A stretch of 64,000 bases of DNA, taken from the NCBI GenBank assembly GCA_902567635.1, contig CACFNV010000002.1:1-64000 (forward strand). Reading direction: 5' to 3'. The stretch comes from an uncultured Alphaproteobacteria bacterium. Lineage in GTDB: Bacteria > Pseudomonadota > Alphaproteobacteria > Rhodobacterales > Rhodobacteraceae. Shown here one piece after another: positions 49,322-59,840 of this stretch (within the stretch, counting starts at the first letter, position 1; each line of letters starts with the position of its first letter). The notes under the pieces were generated by a model that was given only the letters and a program-made list of their open reading frames with translations, was not told the DNA's origin and did no database searches. The position numbers were made by a program, and so were the translations under genes.

Positions 49322-50455
49322 TTATAACAACTTTGATAGTACTGTCTCAAGTCTATCGAAATCGTTATTATTGTTCCATAGGTGTGGAGTTATTCGGAGA
49401 GATCCTCCTCTTTCAGACAGGTATATTTTTTCTATGCTAAGCGCCTCCAAGATATTTTCTGGAGCACCTTTTGGTAATTTCGCTCCTATAAAATGCGGAC
49501 CTCTATTTTTGGGTTCAGAAACTGTAAGACCCAATTTTTTCAGTTTTTCAGAAACGGAAATACTTTGATGATAAAGTGTAGATTCTATGTTTTTTATTCC
49601 CCACTTTTTTATTTGTTTTAGCGCTGCTACTACACCAGGAATCAGAGCAAAATTCGATCTCTGTCCCATATCATATCTGATCGCTCCGTCCTCATAACAA
49701 TCTTGATAATTGACTAAATTAGCGAAGTCTTTGCTATCCTTTCTTTGTATCCAACCTTCCTCCAGAGGTGTACCCTCTAAATATCTTGAGGACACATATA
49801 GAAATCCAGTAGTGTAGGGGCCGAGCATCCACTTGTAATTTGCAGTTATTGCGAAGGCAGGATCGATTTCTGTTAAATCAATATAAAAGGCGCCGGCAGA
49901 TTGAGTTAAATCTAAAACTAGTTCAGCATCCATTTCTCTACATTTTCTGCTTATCTCTTTAAGACCTACAAGTGAGCCATTAGTCCATAATATATTCGGA
50001 ACTGCCACCACTGAGACCGTTTCATCCATTTGATCAAGAATATATTGAGTGGCGGCCTCCTGTTCAGGAATAGTTATAGTAACTATTTGTGCATTATTTA
50101 TTTTAGCAGCTCTTCTCCAGGGGTATACATTAGAAGGAAACTGATTTTCTAAAACAAGAATTTTTGAGCCGTTATCAATCTTTATATTGTTAGCAGCTAT
50201 TTGTAACCCATATGAGGCAGAGGGAATTATGGCAACGTTCTGTGAAGTAGTTTTTAGAAGTTCAGAAAATAATGATCTAGCTATATGAACATCTTGATAA
50301 AAATGATCTATTTTTAATGTCCAGGGTCTTGCCTTAAGCCTGCTCCCCTTGTCAATAGCTTCCACCACAGAGTTCATTAAAGGGGACATATACGCAGTGT
50401 TTAAATAAGCTACATCTTCTGGGATATCAAAAAGATCGCGTTGACAATCAATCAT
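49322..50455 (-). CDS. class V PLP-dependent aminotransferase
   Basis: VAYLNTAYMSP, ELVLDLTQSAGAFYIDL, ITANYKWMLGPYTTGFLYV. Confidence 0.9.
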   Translation of the reverse strand: MIDCQRDLFDIPEDVAYLNTAYMSPLMNSVVEAIDKGSRLKARPWTLKIDHFYQDVHIARSLFSELLKTTSQNVAIIPSASYGLQIAANNIKIDNGSKILVLENQFPSNVYPWRRAAKINNAQIVTITIPEQEAATQYILDQMDETVSVVAVPNILWTNGSLVGLKEISRKCREMDAELVLDLTQSAGAFYIDLTEIDPAFAITANYKWMLGPYTTGFLYVSSRYLEGTPLEEGWIQRKDSKDFANLVNYQDCYEDGAIRYDMGQRSNFALIPGVVAALKQIKKWGIKNIESTLYHQSISVSEKLKKLGLTVSEPKNRGPHFIGAKLPKGAPENILEALSIEKIYLSERGGSLRITPHLWNNNNDFDRLETVLSKLL

Positions 50456-50465
50456 TACAGTTGTC

Positions 50466-51755
50466 TCAATTGGAAATTTTATTCACTAAAGCATCAGAAG
50501 CCTTGTTGAATGCTCTGTCTGTTAATTGTAAATCTTCTTCGGTAATAGCTAGGTGAGTGTACAATTTGGCATCAGCTTTTAGAATACCGCAGTCTCTTAA
50601 AACTCTATTAAATTCCTTAGCCATATTAGCGTTATTTTTTTTGGTATCTCTATAGTTTAAAACATATTGGTCCGTAAATAAAACATCGAATAAAGTTGGA
50701 TCTCCAACTATTTGAAAGTCGATATTATTTCTCTTAAGAGAGTCAGACAAGCTTTTCATTATTCTTGTTCCGTTTTGTCTTATTTTTTCATAAGATCCTT
50801 CTCTCCTTAGGATTTCCATCGTTTTTAATCCGGCTACTGATGCAAGAGGGTTTCCACTTAAAGTACCCACTTGAAAAGTAAACTTTTCTGCTCCCACAAT
50901 ATTTTTATCAAAATGATTCATTATGTCAGTTTTTCCTGCTATTGCAGCTAAAGGTAACCCTCCACCAATTATCTTTCCTAAAGTGCAAAGGTCAGGTGTC
51001 ACCCCATACAATTCCTGTGCTCCACCATAAGCGAGTCTGAACCCTGTCACTATTTCATCGAAAATTAGTAATGAACCGTGTTTTGATGTTTCACCCCTTA
51101 AATGTTTCAAAAACCCGTTTTCAGGCGGTATTATCCTTTGTAAGGGTTCCACAATAACTCCTGCGATTTCATTTCCATACTCACTCATTATTTGTGAAAA
51201 GAAATCTATATCATTAAAAGGGGCCACTAAAATATCGTCTCTTACAGCTTCTGGTATGCCAGCAGAGTCGGGTACAGCTATAGGAAAGTTAACTAGTTTT
51301 TCTGGAGCTAAACTCATTAGCGAGTCTGCGCTCATCCCATGATAACCGCCTTCGAATTTAAGTATCTTATTTTTACCAGTAAATGCTCTTGCCAGGCGCA
51401 TGGCATACATATCTGCTTCACCGCCTGAGCTAACAAATCTTACCATATCAGAGCATTGAACTGCCTTACATATTTCTTCTGCTAACTCTATTCCTTTAGA
51501 GTTGTTGGTAAAAAATGTTAGTCCCTCAGATAGTTGCTCTTTTATAGCTTCTATAACTTCTTTGTTCCCATGTCCTAGGATCATCGGGCCAGAACCTATC
51601 AGGAAATCTAAATACTCATTATCATCTTCATCCCATACTCTTGAGCCGTGCCCTTTTTTTAAGCTAATATTTGGATCAAAATTACCAAACCCTGCTCCTG
51701 GCAACACACCCTTTGCTCGATTTTTCCATGTTTCTGAAGAGATGTTTTTATTCAT
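50466..51755 (-). CDS. class III PLP-dependent aminotransferase (GSAM-like)
   Basis: FLIGSGPMILGHGN, IFDEIVTGFRLAYGGAQELYGVTPDLCTLGKIIGGGLPLAA. Confidence 0.92.
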   Translation of the reverse strand: MNKNISSETWKNRAKGVLPGAGFGNFDPNISLKKGHGSRVWDEDDNEYLDFLIGSGPMILGHGNKEVIEAIKEQLSEGLTFFTNNSKGIELAEEICKAVQCSDMVRFVSSGGEADMYAMRLARAFTGKNKILKFEGGYHGMSADSLMSLAPEKLVNFPIAVPDSAGIPEAVRDDILVAPFNDIDFFSQIMSEYGNEIAGVIVEPLQRIIPPENGFLKHLRGETSKHGSLLIFDEIVTGFRLAYGGAQELYGVTPDLCTLGKIIGGGLPLAAIAGKTDIMNHFDKNIVGAEKFTFQVGTLSGNPLASVAGLKTMEILRREGSYEKIRQNGTRIMKSLSDSLKRNNIDFQIVGDPTLFDVLFTDQYVLNYRDTKKNNANMAKEFNRVLRDCGILKADAKLYTHLAITEEDLQLTDRAFNKASDALVNKISN

Positions 51756-51783
51756 ATTAATTTCAAGAAATTCTTTAAGAAGA

Positions 51784-51813
51784 AAAAAGGAGGTGAAAAC
51801 TCACCTCCTTTTT
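51784..51813. terminator. Strong stem-loop after the SBP gene, with T-run on minus strand
   Basis: AAAAAGGAGGTGA / AAAC / TCACCTCCTTTTT. Confidence 0.8.
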
Positions 51814-51825
51814 AGATAAATAGAC

Positions 51826-52812
51826 CTACTTCAAAGCAGCGTCTGTAATTTCATGAGTCCAAGCACCTGATGGCTTTTTAGTAATAACAGGATCAGAAGC
51901 TCCTGACATAAGAACCTTTACCGTTCTTTCATAATCAGCAGGATCAAGTGAGCCGTTAGAACCGGCTGTTAACTTCGCGATCTCGCCCATCATTCTTACC
52001 TGATGCTTCTCTGTTTGAACCCCAGCGTCGTCATTCTCTAGAATTATCATCGCTGCTTCTTTCGGATTTGCTTCTGCATGCTTCCATCCCTTCATAGAGG
52101 CTCTGACAAATCTAACCATTTTATCCTTAAATGCTGAATCACTTAGGTTCTTTTCATGAACATATAATCCGTCCTCAAGAGTAGCAGCACCTTCTGTCTG
52201 ATACTTGAAAACAGTTAATTGCTCTGGAGAATACCCTGCATCTCTCACAACCCAGTATTCATTGTAAGACATCGTTGATACACAGGCTGCTTGACCTTCT
52301 GTTAAAGGCTCAACGCCCCAGCCCTGCTTAAGAACTGTAACGCCATCTGAGCTTCCATCAGTCTTTAATCCAAGCCGGCTCATCCAACTTAAAAAAGGAT
52401 ACTCGTTTCCATAAAACCAAACTCCTAAAGTTTTGCCTTTTAGGTCTGAAGTACTATTTACGCCCATATCTTTTCTGCAAGTCAGCATCATTCCTGAACT
52501 TTTGAATGGTTGAGCAATATTAACGAGCGGCAAGCCTTTTTCTCTTGCAGCGAGTGCTGAGGGCATCCAATCTACCATCACATCAGCACCTCCGCCTGCT
52601 AATACTTGGGCAGGAGCAATGTCTGGCCCTCCTGGCTTTATAGTTACATCTAACCCTTCATCTTTATAGAAGCCTTTATCTTGGGCAACATAATATCCAG
52701 CGAATTGAGCTTGGGTAACCCATTTGAGCTGGATGGTAACTTTATCGGCAGCAAAAACAGCTGACGCACACAGTACAGTCATTGCAGCCAAAACAGATAG
52801 TAATTTATTCAT
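51826..52812 (-). CDS. NMT1/THI5-like ABC transporter substrate-binding protein
   Basis: KVTIQLKWVTQAQFAGYYVAQDKGFYKDEGLDVTIKPGG. Confidence 0.93.
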   Translation of the reverse strand: MNKLLSVLAAMTVLCASAVFAADKVTIQLKWVTQAQFAGYYVAQDKGFYKDEGLDVTIKPGGPDIAPAQVLAGGGADVMVDWMPSALAAREKGLPLVNIAQPFKSSGMMLTCRKDMGVNSTSDLKGKTLGVWFYGNEYPFLSWMSRLGLKTDGSSDGVTVLKQGWGVEPLTEGQAACVSTMSYNEYWVVRDAGYSPEQLTVFKYQTEGAATLEDGLYVHEKNLSDSAFKDKMVRFVRASMKGWKHAEANPKEAAMIILENDDAGVQTEKHQVRMMGEIAKLTAGSNGSLDPADYERTVKVLMSGASDPVITKKPSGAWTHEITDAALK

Positions 52813-52872
52813 ATTTATTTCCTCTCAGTCATTTTTTTTAATTGTTAATCAAATTTTTACTATTAGCAATTC

Positions 52873-53715
52873 TTATTTTTGATTGCTAGGATGCCAGAAT
52901 GTAAGCTGTTTCTCGATAAGTGAGATTAATCCGTAGAACAGACACCCTGCTAAAGCTGCTACGAATATTTCTGCCCAAACCATGTCAAGAGCAAACCTCC
53001 CCACTTCAGATGAGATCCTGAATCCCATTCCCTTTATTGGTGAACCAAAAAATTCTGCAACTATGGCACCTATAAGTGCAAGAGTAGAACAAATCTTTAG
53101 ACCATTAAAAATAAAGGGCAGAGCAGATGGTAAGCGGAGTTTGAAAAGCGTCTGCGTGTATGAGGCATTATACGTTTTCATCAAGTCTTGTCGGCTATGA
53201 TCAACTAATTCTAGACCTTGAACGCTGTTTACAAGCATAGGGAAGAAGACCATAACTACGACTATCGCGCACTTGGATTCCCAGTCGAACCCAAACCACA
53301 TAACAAAAATAGGAGCCATTCCTACAATCGGAAGAGCAGAGACAAAGTTTCCAAAAGGTAATAAACCTCTTTTTAAGAAATTAAATTTGTCTATGGCTAT
53401 CGCAGTTAATATGGCTGCCCCGCACCCTAAAATATAACCTGATAGTGCACCCTTAATCAAAGTTTGTACAAAGTCTATCCACAATATATCTAGTGAGTCT
53501 GCGAATTTAAGAGCGATCGCTGTGGGTGGAGGCAGAAGAACGGGGTTTATATTTAAGCCTAGTACAAGAAACTCCCACATTAATAATATAACAAACCCAA
53601 ACAACGTAGGAATGAAAAATCTTAAAAACTTAGCATTTTTTATCAGGGATAGTCTTATATTTATCAACCAACCCAAGATCCAAACTATAAAAAACAATAC
53701 TAAAAAAATATTCAT
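52873..53715 (-). CDS. ABC transporter permease (SsuC/TauC-like)
   Basis: LPSALPFIFNGLKICSTLALIGAIVAEFFGS EAA-type loop. Confidence 0.92.
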   Translation of the reverse strand: MNIFLVLFFIVWILGWLINIRLSLIKNAKFLRFFIPTLFGFVILLMWEFLVLGLNINPVLLPPPTAIALKFADSLDILWIDFVQTLIKGALSGYILGCGAAILTAIAIDKFNFLKRGLLPFGNFVSALPIVGMAPIFVMWFGFDWESKCAIVVVMVFFPMLVNSVQGLELVDHSRQDLMKTYNASYTQTLFKLRLPSALPFIFNGLKICSTLALIGAIVAEFFGSPIKGMGFRISSEVGRFALDMVWAEIFVAALAGCLFYGLISLIEKQLTFWHPSNQK

Positions 53716-54593
53716 CTTAATATAGCCATCTTTCTAAGAGTATAATTTTGAATAAAAGAAATGAAAAATACTAGTGAAGCAGCTAGAAATGCAGCTGCAA
53801 ATAGAGCGCTCCAGATCATTACCGTTTGGCCATAGTATGTTCCGGCTAACATTCTTGCGCCTAAACCAGATATAGCCCCAGAAGGAAGTTCTCCGACTAT
53901 CGCTCCGATTAAAGAAGCAGCTATGCCGACCTTTAGTGAAGCAAAAAGATATGGTAACGAGGAGGGAAACCTTAATCGCCACAACAGTTGATTTGGGGAA
54001 GCAGACCAGGTTCTCATCTGATCAATTTGCATTTGATCAGGAGATCTCAAACCTTTCACCATACCCACAACTACTGGGAAAAAAGAAAGATACATTGATA
54101 TTATTGCTTTTGGGAGCAAACCGGTCACCCCAACAGAATTCATAACAACAATAATCATCGGTGCTATAGCTAAAATAGGAACTGTTTGACTTGCAATTAC
54201 CCACGGCATAACGCTCAGATCCATTGCTCTATTATGAACAATTCCTAATGCAAGTATAATTCCTAAAAAAGTACCTAATATAAACCCTGCTAAAGTAGCT
54301 TTTAATGTTATCCATCCGTGATAAACCAAGGATCTTTTAGAGCTGATTTTTTTATAAAAAGTTGTGTTGATAATTTCATTTACTATCTGATGAGGAGTAG
54401 GCAGTTTAGGTTTCTTTAAATTCCATGTCTTCTCAACATGTTCTGTAAAAGACAAGTTTTTAAATTGTCTTGTAACCTTTTCAGAATTCATTGGTATTGC
54501 CGCTAAATACCATACTATTACAATGAATAATAATATTGTTAATATGGGAAGTATACTGTTGTTTATTATTAATCTTTTCATCAATTTATTCAA
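53712..54593 (-). CDS. ABC transporter permease (SsuC/TauC-like)
   Basis: LRFPSSLPYLFASLKVGIAASLIGAIVGELPSG. Confidence 0.92.
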   Translation of the reverse strand: MNKLMKRLIINNSILPILTILLFIVIVWYLAAIPMNSEKVTRQFKNLSFTEHVEKTWNLKKPKLPTPHQIVNEIINTTFYKKISSKRSLVYHGWITLKATLAGFILGTFLGIILALGIVHNRAMDLSVMPWVIASQTVPILAIAPMIIVVMNSVGVTGLLPKAIISMYLSFFPVVVGMVKGLRSPDQMQIDQMRTWSASPNQLLWRLRFPSSLPYLFASLKVGIAASLIGAIVGELPSGAISGLGARMLAGTYYGQTVMIWSALFAAAFLAASLVFFISFIQNYTLRKMAILR

Positions 54594-54599
54594 TTAAGC

Positions 54600-55373
54600 C
54601 TATAGGTCCTCATCAAGGTGACCAGATTTCAATCCTTCTCTAACTCTCTGAGCAATCTGAATAAATTCTTTACTGTCTCTTATCTCCAAAGTTCTTTCTT
54701 TAGGTAAAGGACTTTGGATCACATCTGTTATCCTGCCTGGGCGAGGAGACATAACAACTATTTTAGTTGACAAATAAACGGCTTCAGGAATTGAATGTGT
54801 GACAAAACAAATTGTTTTACTCGTTCTTTCCCATAACTTTAATAGTTCTCCATTTAGCCTGTCTCTTACAATTTCATCTAGAGCACCAAATGGTTCATCC
54901 ATTAAAAGAATATTAGCATCAAACGCTAATGCCCTTGCAATTGAAGCTCTTTGTTGCATGCCACCGGATAATTGCCAAGGAAATTTTTTCTCAAACCCTT
55001 TGAGTTCAACGAGTTCTATCACTTTTTTTGTTCGTTCTTCTTTTTCTTTTGAGGAATATCCCATGATTTCTAAAGGTAGCTTTATATTACCACTGACGGT
55101 CCGCCATGGATAAAGACCAGCGGCTTGAAAAACATATCCATACTCTCTAGCTTTTCGAGCATCGTCCGGAGGCATATTGTTCACGATAACGTTACCCTTA
55201 GTTGGAGTCTCTAGAGCCGCAATAACTCTGAGTAGTGTTGTTTTTCCACAGCCAGATGGTCCAATGAAGGAAACAAAATCCCCTTCTTTGACTTCTAAAG
55301 ATACTTCTTTTAGAGCATGAACAGGACCATCGTTTGTTTCAAACGTCAAATCTACATTTTCAACAGATATCAT
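54600..55373 (-). CDS. ABC transporter ATP-binding protein
   Basis: [37 protein letters not shown]. Confidence 0.94.
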   Translation of the reverse strand: MISVENVDLTFETNDGPVHALKEVSLEVKEGDFVSFIGPSGCGKTTLLRVIAALETPTKGNVIVNNMPPDDARKAREYGYVFQAAGLYPWRTVSGNIKLPLEIMGYSSKEKEERTKKVIELVELKGFEKKFPWQLSGGMQQRASIARALAFDANILLMDEPFGALDEIVRDRLNGELLKLWERTSKTICFVTHSIPEAVYLSTKIVVMSPRPGRITDVIQSPLPKERTLEIRDSKEFIQIAQRVREGLKSGHLDEDL

Positions 55374-55395
55374 TAGGCTACCAAAAAAATATTAA

Positions 55396-56856
55396 CTATA
55401 TACCGGAAGGAATGTTTAAAGGGTCTCTCTCAATTTTCCTTGGTGTATTAAGGGCTTTCCATTTTGAAACGGCACTATGAAGTGATGGAAAAGCAGGTCG
55501 AGGAACGAATCTTCCTCTTCCCGGTTGAGGACTTGAGTTCTTTCCCCAGGCCCAAATTACGTCACCTCTTGAGAGTGTATATCTAGGTTGCGCTGTTACT
55601 TTGAAATTTTCAAATACATTATAGTCAAGTATCGATTTATGTGTGCTTGTAGAAATTGTTTTAGATATCTTCGGATCCCAAACCACTATATCTGCATCTG
55701 CGCCTTCTATCAGAGATCCCTTTTTAGGGTAGATATTTAATATTTTTGCAATGTTACTGGAAGTTACTGCCACAAATTCCTGACGAGTAATACGGCCAGT
55801 TTCAACACCCTCAGTCCATAAGACAGATAATCTTTCTTCTAAGCCATTACTTCCATTAGGTATTTTGGTGAAATCATTGATGCCCATTCTCTTCTGCTCT
55901 GTCGAGAAAGCAGCGTGATCAGTAGCGACAACTTGAAGAGATCCAGATTGCAAGCCAGCCCATAACCCATCTTGATGTGATTTGTCCCTAAAAGGCGGAG
56001 ACATAACTCTCCTCGCCGCATGTGCCCAATCTTTATTAAAGTATTCACTTTCATCCAATGTTAAGAATTGTATTAAAGGTTCACCAAACACTCTAATTCC
56101 CTTTTGTCTCGCTCTTCTTATAGCTTCATGCGATTGCTCGCATGACACATGAACGATATACAAAGGTACACCTGCAGCATCTGCAATCATTATTGCACGA
56201 TTAGCTGCTTCCCCTTCTACCTCAGGAGGCCTAGAATACGCATGCCCTTCCGGTCCTGTAATACCTTCTTCGAGATATTTCTGTTGTAATTCAGCTACCA
56301 TATCGCCGTTCTCAGCGTGTACCATTGGTAAGGCTCCGATCGAAGCGCAACGCTTAAAAGACGCGAACATTTCATCGTCTTCAATCATGAGAGCTCCTTT
56401 ATAAGCCATAAAGTGCTTGAATGAGTTTACCCCCATCTCTACCACTTTTGGCATATCATCAAAAATCTGTTCTGACCAGCCCGTTACAGCCATATGATAA
56501 CCTATATCTGAACAAATTTGAGGGTCTGATTTTCTATGCCACTCCTTTACTGCATTAACTAAGCTTCCGTCTTCACCAGGTAAACAAAAATCCACCAGCA
56601 TAGTTGTTCCTCCAACAGCGGCGGCCCAAGTTCCAGTTTCAAAAGTTTCTGCCGCAGTAGTTCCCATAAATGGCATTTCAAGGTGTGTATGAGGATCAAT
56701 GCCTCCGGGTATGACGTAGGCCCCATCTGCTTCTATAACTTCATCTCCTTTTAGGTCATTGCCTATTTGTTTGATCTTTTCATCTTCTATTAATATATCT
56801 GCTTTCCACTCGCGATCTGCAGTTACTAAGGTTCCCCCCTTTATTACTTTTGACAT
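55396..56856 (-). CDS. hydA: dihydropyrimidinase/hydantoinase
   Basis: GGIDPHTHLEMPF, SFKHFMAYKGALM (Lys ligand), PMVHAENGD, VHVSCEQSHEAI, VVATDHAAF. Confidence 0.93.
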   Translation of the reverse strand: MSKVIKGGTLVTADREWKADILIEDEKIKQIGNDLKGDEVIEADGAYVIPGGIDPHTHLEMPFMGTTAAETFETGTWAAAVGGTTMLVDFCLPGEDGSLVNAVKEWHRKSDPQICSDIGYHMAVTGWSEQIFDDMPKVVEMGVNSFKHFMAYKGALMIEDDEMFASFKRCASIGALPMVHAENGDMVAELQQKYLEEGITGPEGHAYSRPPEVEGEAANRAIMIADAAGVPLYIVHVSCEQSHEAIRRARQKGIRVFGEPLIQFLTLDESEYFNKDWAHAARRVMSPPFRDKSHQDGLWAGLQSGSLQVVATDHAAFSTEQKRMGINDFTKIPNGSNGLEERLSVLWTEGVETGRITRQEFVAVTSSNIAKILNIYPKKGSLIEGADADIVVWDPKISKTISTSTHKSILDYNVFENFKVTAQPRYTLSRGDVIWAWGKNSSPQPGRGRFVPRPAFPSLHSAVSKWKALNTPRKIERDPLNIPSGI

Positions 56857-56866
56857 CTTAATCTCC

Positions 56867-58117
56867 TTATTTGATAATTTCTGCAGTTTCTAGGACTGCA
56901 TGTAATAATACGTCGGTACCTGCAGAGGCCCAACTTTCAGTTATTTCTTCTGCTTCATTATGGCTCAACCCATCTACGCAAGGACACATAATCATTGCTG
57001 TTGGGGCTACTCTATTTATCCAGCAAGCATCATGTCCTGCACCTGAAATTATATTCTGGTGGGAGTAACCTAATCTTTCAGCTGCCTTTCTAACAGTATT
57101 AACGCATGTTTCATCAAAAGTAACTGGATCAAAATGCCCAACCTTTTCAAACTCAATCTCCAAGTCGAGATCTTTAGCGATTTTCTTTGCTCCTGAATAT
57201 AGCCTTGTCTCCATATCTTCTTGAACATCAAATGAGGGAGATCGAAAGTCTATGGTGAAAACAACTTTTCCAGGAATGATATTTCTACTATTTGGATAAA
57301 CATCACACTGACCTATTCCTCCCACAGCTGCTGGTTGATGGCTCATAGCTATTTCTTGAACAAGTTCAGTTATTTTTGCCATACCGAGCCCAGCATTTTT
57401 CCGCATCGGCATGGGGGTTGATCCTGTATGACTCTCTCTACCAGTTATTGTTACCTGGATCCAATTTAGTCCTTGACCATGAGTTACAACTCCTATCTCT
57501 TTTCCTTCAGCTTCTAAAATTGGTCCTTGTTCAATATGGAGCTCAAAAAATGCATGCATTTTTCGTGCTCCAACATCTTCCTCGCCAATCCATCCAATTC
57601 TTTTTATTTCATCCCCAAACTTTTTGCCATCTGCATCTGTTTTGTTATAAGCCCACTCTAATTCATGAATACCAGCGAACACGCCGGATGCCATCATTGG
57701 AGGGGCAAATCTTGTTCCTTCCTCGTTTGTAAAATTAACCACCACTATTGGGTGCTTGGTTCTTATGTCTAATTCATTCAATGTTCGTATGATCTCAAGC
57801 CCTCCCAATACACCCAAGACTCCGTCATACTTTCCACCAGTAGGCTGAGTATCTAGATGGCTCCCGACATAGACGGGTAATGCATTAGGATCAGTTCCCT
57901 CTCTTCTAGCGAACATAGTTCCCATTTTATCGGTTCCCATAACAAGATTTTCTTTCTCACACCAACTTTTAAATAACTCTCTACCTTTGGCGTCATCATC
58001 GGTCAGTGTTTGCCTATTATTTCCCCCGGCTATACCTGGTCCAATTTTAGCCATTTCCATAATGGAGTCCCAAAGTCGGCTTGAATTTATTTTTAAATTT
58101 GCTGCTGGTTGTGACAT
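56867..58117 (-). CDS. M20-family Zn-dependent N-carbamoyl amidohydrolase (beta-ureidopropionase/HyuC-like)
   Basis: GSHLDTQPTGGKYDGVLGVLGGLEI, NEEGTRF, FELHIEQGPILE, SGAGHDA. Confidence 0.92.
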   Translation of the reverse strand: MSQPAANLKINSSRLWDSIMEMAKIGPGIAGGNNRQTLTDDDAKGRELFKSWCEKENLVMGTDKMGTMFARREGTDPNALPVYVGSHLDTQPTGGKYDGVLGVLGGLEIIRTLNELDIRTKHPIVVVNFTNEEGTRFAPPMMASGVFAGIHELEWAYNKTDADGKKFGDEIKRIGWIGEEDVGARKMHAFFELHIEQGPILEAEGKEIGVVTHGQGLNWIQVTITGRESHTGSTPMPMRKNAGLGMAKITELVQEIAMSHQPAAVGGIGQCDVYPNSRNIIPGKVVFTIDFRSPSFDVQEDMETRLYSGAKKIAKDLDLEIEFEKVGHFDPVTFDETCVNTVRKAAERLGYSHQNIISGAGHDACWINRVAPTAMIMCPCVDGLSHNEAEEITESWASAGTDVLLHAVLETAEIIK

Positions 58118-58136
58118 TTTCCCCTCTTAAAAAATC

Positions 58137-59054
58137 TTACTTTGATATTTTTTGTCTATTATCACTAATTAACAAAAATAATGCAAAGGCAATTATTAGT
58201 CCTCCAAAAATTAAATGCGCCTCAGGCATACCCTTCCCTACAAACATATCTCCAAGTGCTGCCCAAAAAGGAACCGCGTAGGTGTAAGCCATAACCTTTG
58301 AGGCATTTAGTCTTTTAGCAGCAAACTGTATTAGAAACGCGCTTAACGCGGTGGCAACAAGAGCAAGATATATGATTGTGACCCAAATTAGGAGGCTTAG
58401 TTGAGTCCAATTTGTACCAACAATATCTTGCCAAAAAAATAAAACCAAAAGAATAAAACCAGCAGATAAAGTGCCAAATGTTTGAGATGCAGCATCTTCG
58501 CCTCTGTTAAGTATAGGTATTAGTATTGCATAGATTGAATGACCAACACATCCCCAGAAGAATATTAATTCACCATAGCCAACTTTAAGAAGAATTAAAT
58601 TTTCGAGCTTACCATCAAATATTACCCATAAAGCACCTAGTGCTCCAAGTATAATTCCAAAAAGTGCTCTAAAATTTATCGGTTTTTTTAAAAAGAACTC
58701 AAAAAATAACGCAATAAGAGGGGTCAAAGTAAAAACGACCGACAGGGATAAAGAAGAAGATGTTTTTAATGCTTCAAACATCAGTACAAAGTATATGATA
58801 ATGCTAAAACTAATAACAAAGAATCTCCACGGAGATTTAAAATCTTCCAATTTACGTTTTCTCACTGCGAATACCAATGCTCCCATAACACAAGCTCCAA
58901 TAAAAAAACGAGCAGCAGTTATTGCTCCAGGCTCAATATCATTAGCAACCAACGAGCCTAGAACATATGAGACTGAAACAAAAATAGAAAAAAATATCAT
59001 TGTTACGTGGCCTAATAACTCGTCGTTTTTCGCGAAATAAATAGAGTTACCCAA
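58137..59054 (-). CDS. EamA/DMT family transporter
   Basis: DMT TM pattern. Confidence 0.88.
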   Translation of the reverse strand: MGNSIYFAKNDELLGHVTMIFFSIFVSVSYVLGSLVANDIEPGAITAARFFIGACVMGALVFAVRKRKLEDFKSPWRFFVISFSIIIYFVLMFEALKTSSSLSLSVVFTLTPLIALFFEFFLKKPINFRALFGIILGALGALWVIFDGKLENLILLKVGYGELIFFWGCVGHSIYAILIPILNRGEDAASQTFGTLSAGFILLVLFFWQDIVGTNWTQLSLLIWVTIIYLALVATALSAFLIQFAAKRLNASKVMAYTYAVPFWAALGDMFVGKGMPEAHLIFGGLIIAFALFLLISDNRQKISK

Positions 59055-59231
59055 GGTTTTTCCCTCAAATGCTAGAAGTTTTTGTATATTGACAGTAATT
59101 ATTGATTTTTATCAGTCACCCTTAGATTGAAATTTTTCTATTTAAAAAAAATTCATTGTCTCAATAAATAGAAAAAGCATCAAATAAGCTAGAAAATTTT
59201 TGAAGAAGTCAAATTAAGATATAATTAGCTT

Positions 59232-59798
59232 TCAAATTTTATTAAAACCGGAGCGGTTTGGACAAGGGTTGTAACCGCTCCCGATAGACAATTTATACCA
59301 TTTCAGAGCCTCTTTTTTGTTTTGTTTTACCCCTAACCCTCGAGTATAAATCAGTCCCAAAGCATATTGTGATTTAGGATAGCCACTTTCTGCCGATCGT
59401 TTAATCCATCTAACTGCCTCACGCAAATCTCGTTTTATACCTTCTCCTTTTAAGTACATGAGTCCAAGATTGGCTTGAGCTTTTACATTCCCTTGAGAAG
59501 CAGATAGCTTGTATAGGCGTTCGGCCTCAACAAGGTTTTTTTTTAGACCAATACCATTCTCATATATCCATCCTAAATGGTATTGTGCTCCTTGGTGACC
59601 TTCATCAGAAAGAGGTTTCCATTCACGTATGGCATTTTGATAATCATTTCTTTTTGAAAACATTAGACCTTTTTGAAAATCAGCCCAAAGAAAACTTGAA
59701 GAAAAAAATAAAAAAGCAACCGCAGTAATTAATTCAACTAAAAATCTTAAAATTGAATTGGTCCTATCAAATAATTGAAAAAAAATCCTCAAAACCAT
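59232..59798 (-). CDS. Sel1-repeat protein with signal peptide
   Basis: Repeats GAQYHLGWIYENGIGLKKNLVEAERLYKLSASQG / AQANLGLMYLKGEGIKRDLREAVRWIKRSAESG / SQYALGLIYTRGLGVKQNKKEALKWYKLS. Confidence 0.9.
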   Translation of the reverse strand: MVLRIFFQLFDRTNSILRFLVELITAVAFLFFSSSFLWADFQKGLMFSKRNDYQNAIREWKPLSDEGHQGAQYHLGWIYENGIGLKKNLVEAERLYKLSASQGNVKAQANLGLMYLKGEGIKRDLREAVRWIKRSAESGYPKSQYALGLIYTRGLGVKQNKKEALKWYKLSIGSGYNPCPNRSGFNKI

Positions 59799-59840
59799 AG
59801 TTCCTTTAAGAATTTACAAAAACAGCTTAATTATATTAAA

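Noticed and set aside
57376-57732. 118-aa plus-strand ORF
   Set aside because: Antisense to the N-carbamoyl amidohydrolase gene; no family pattern.
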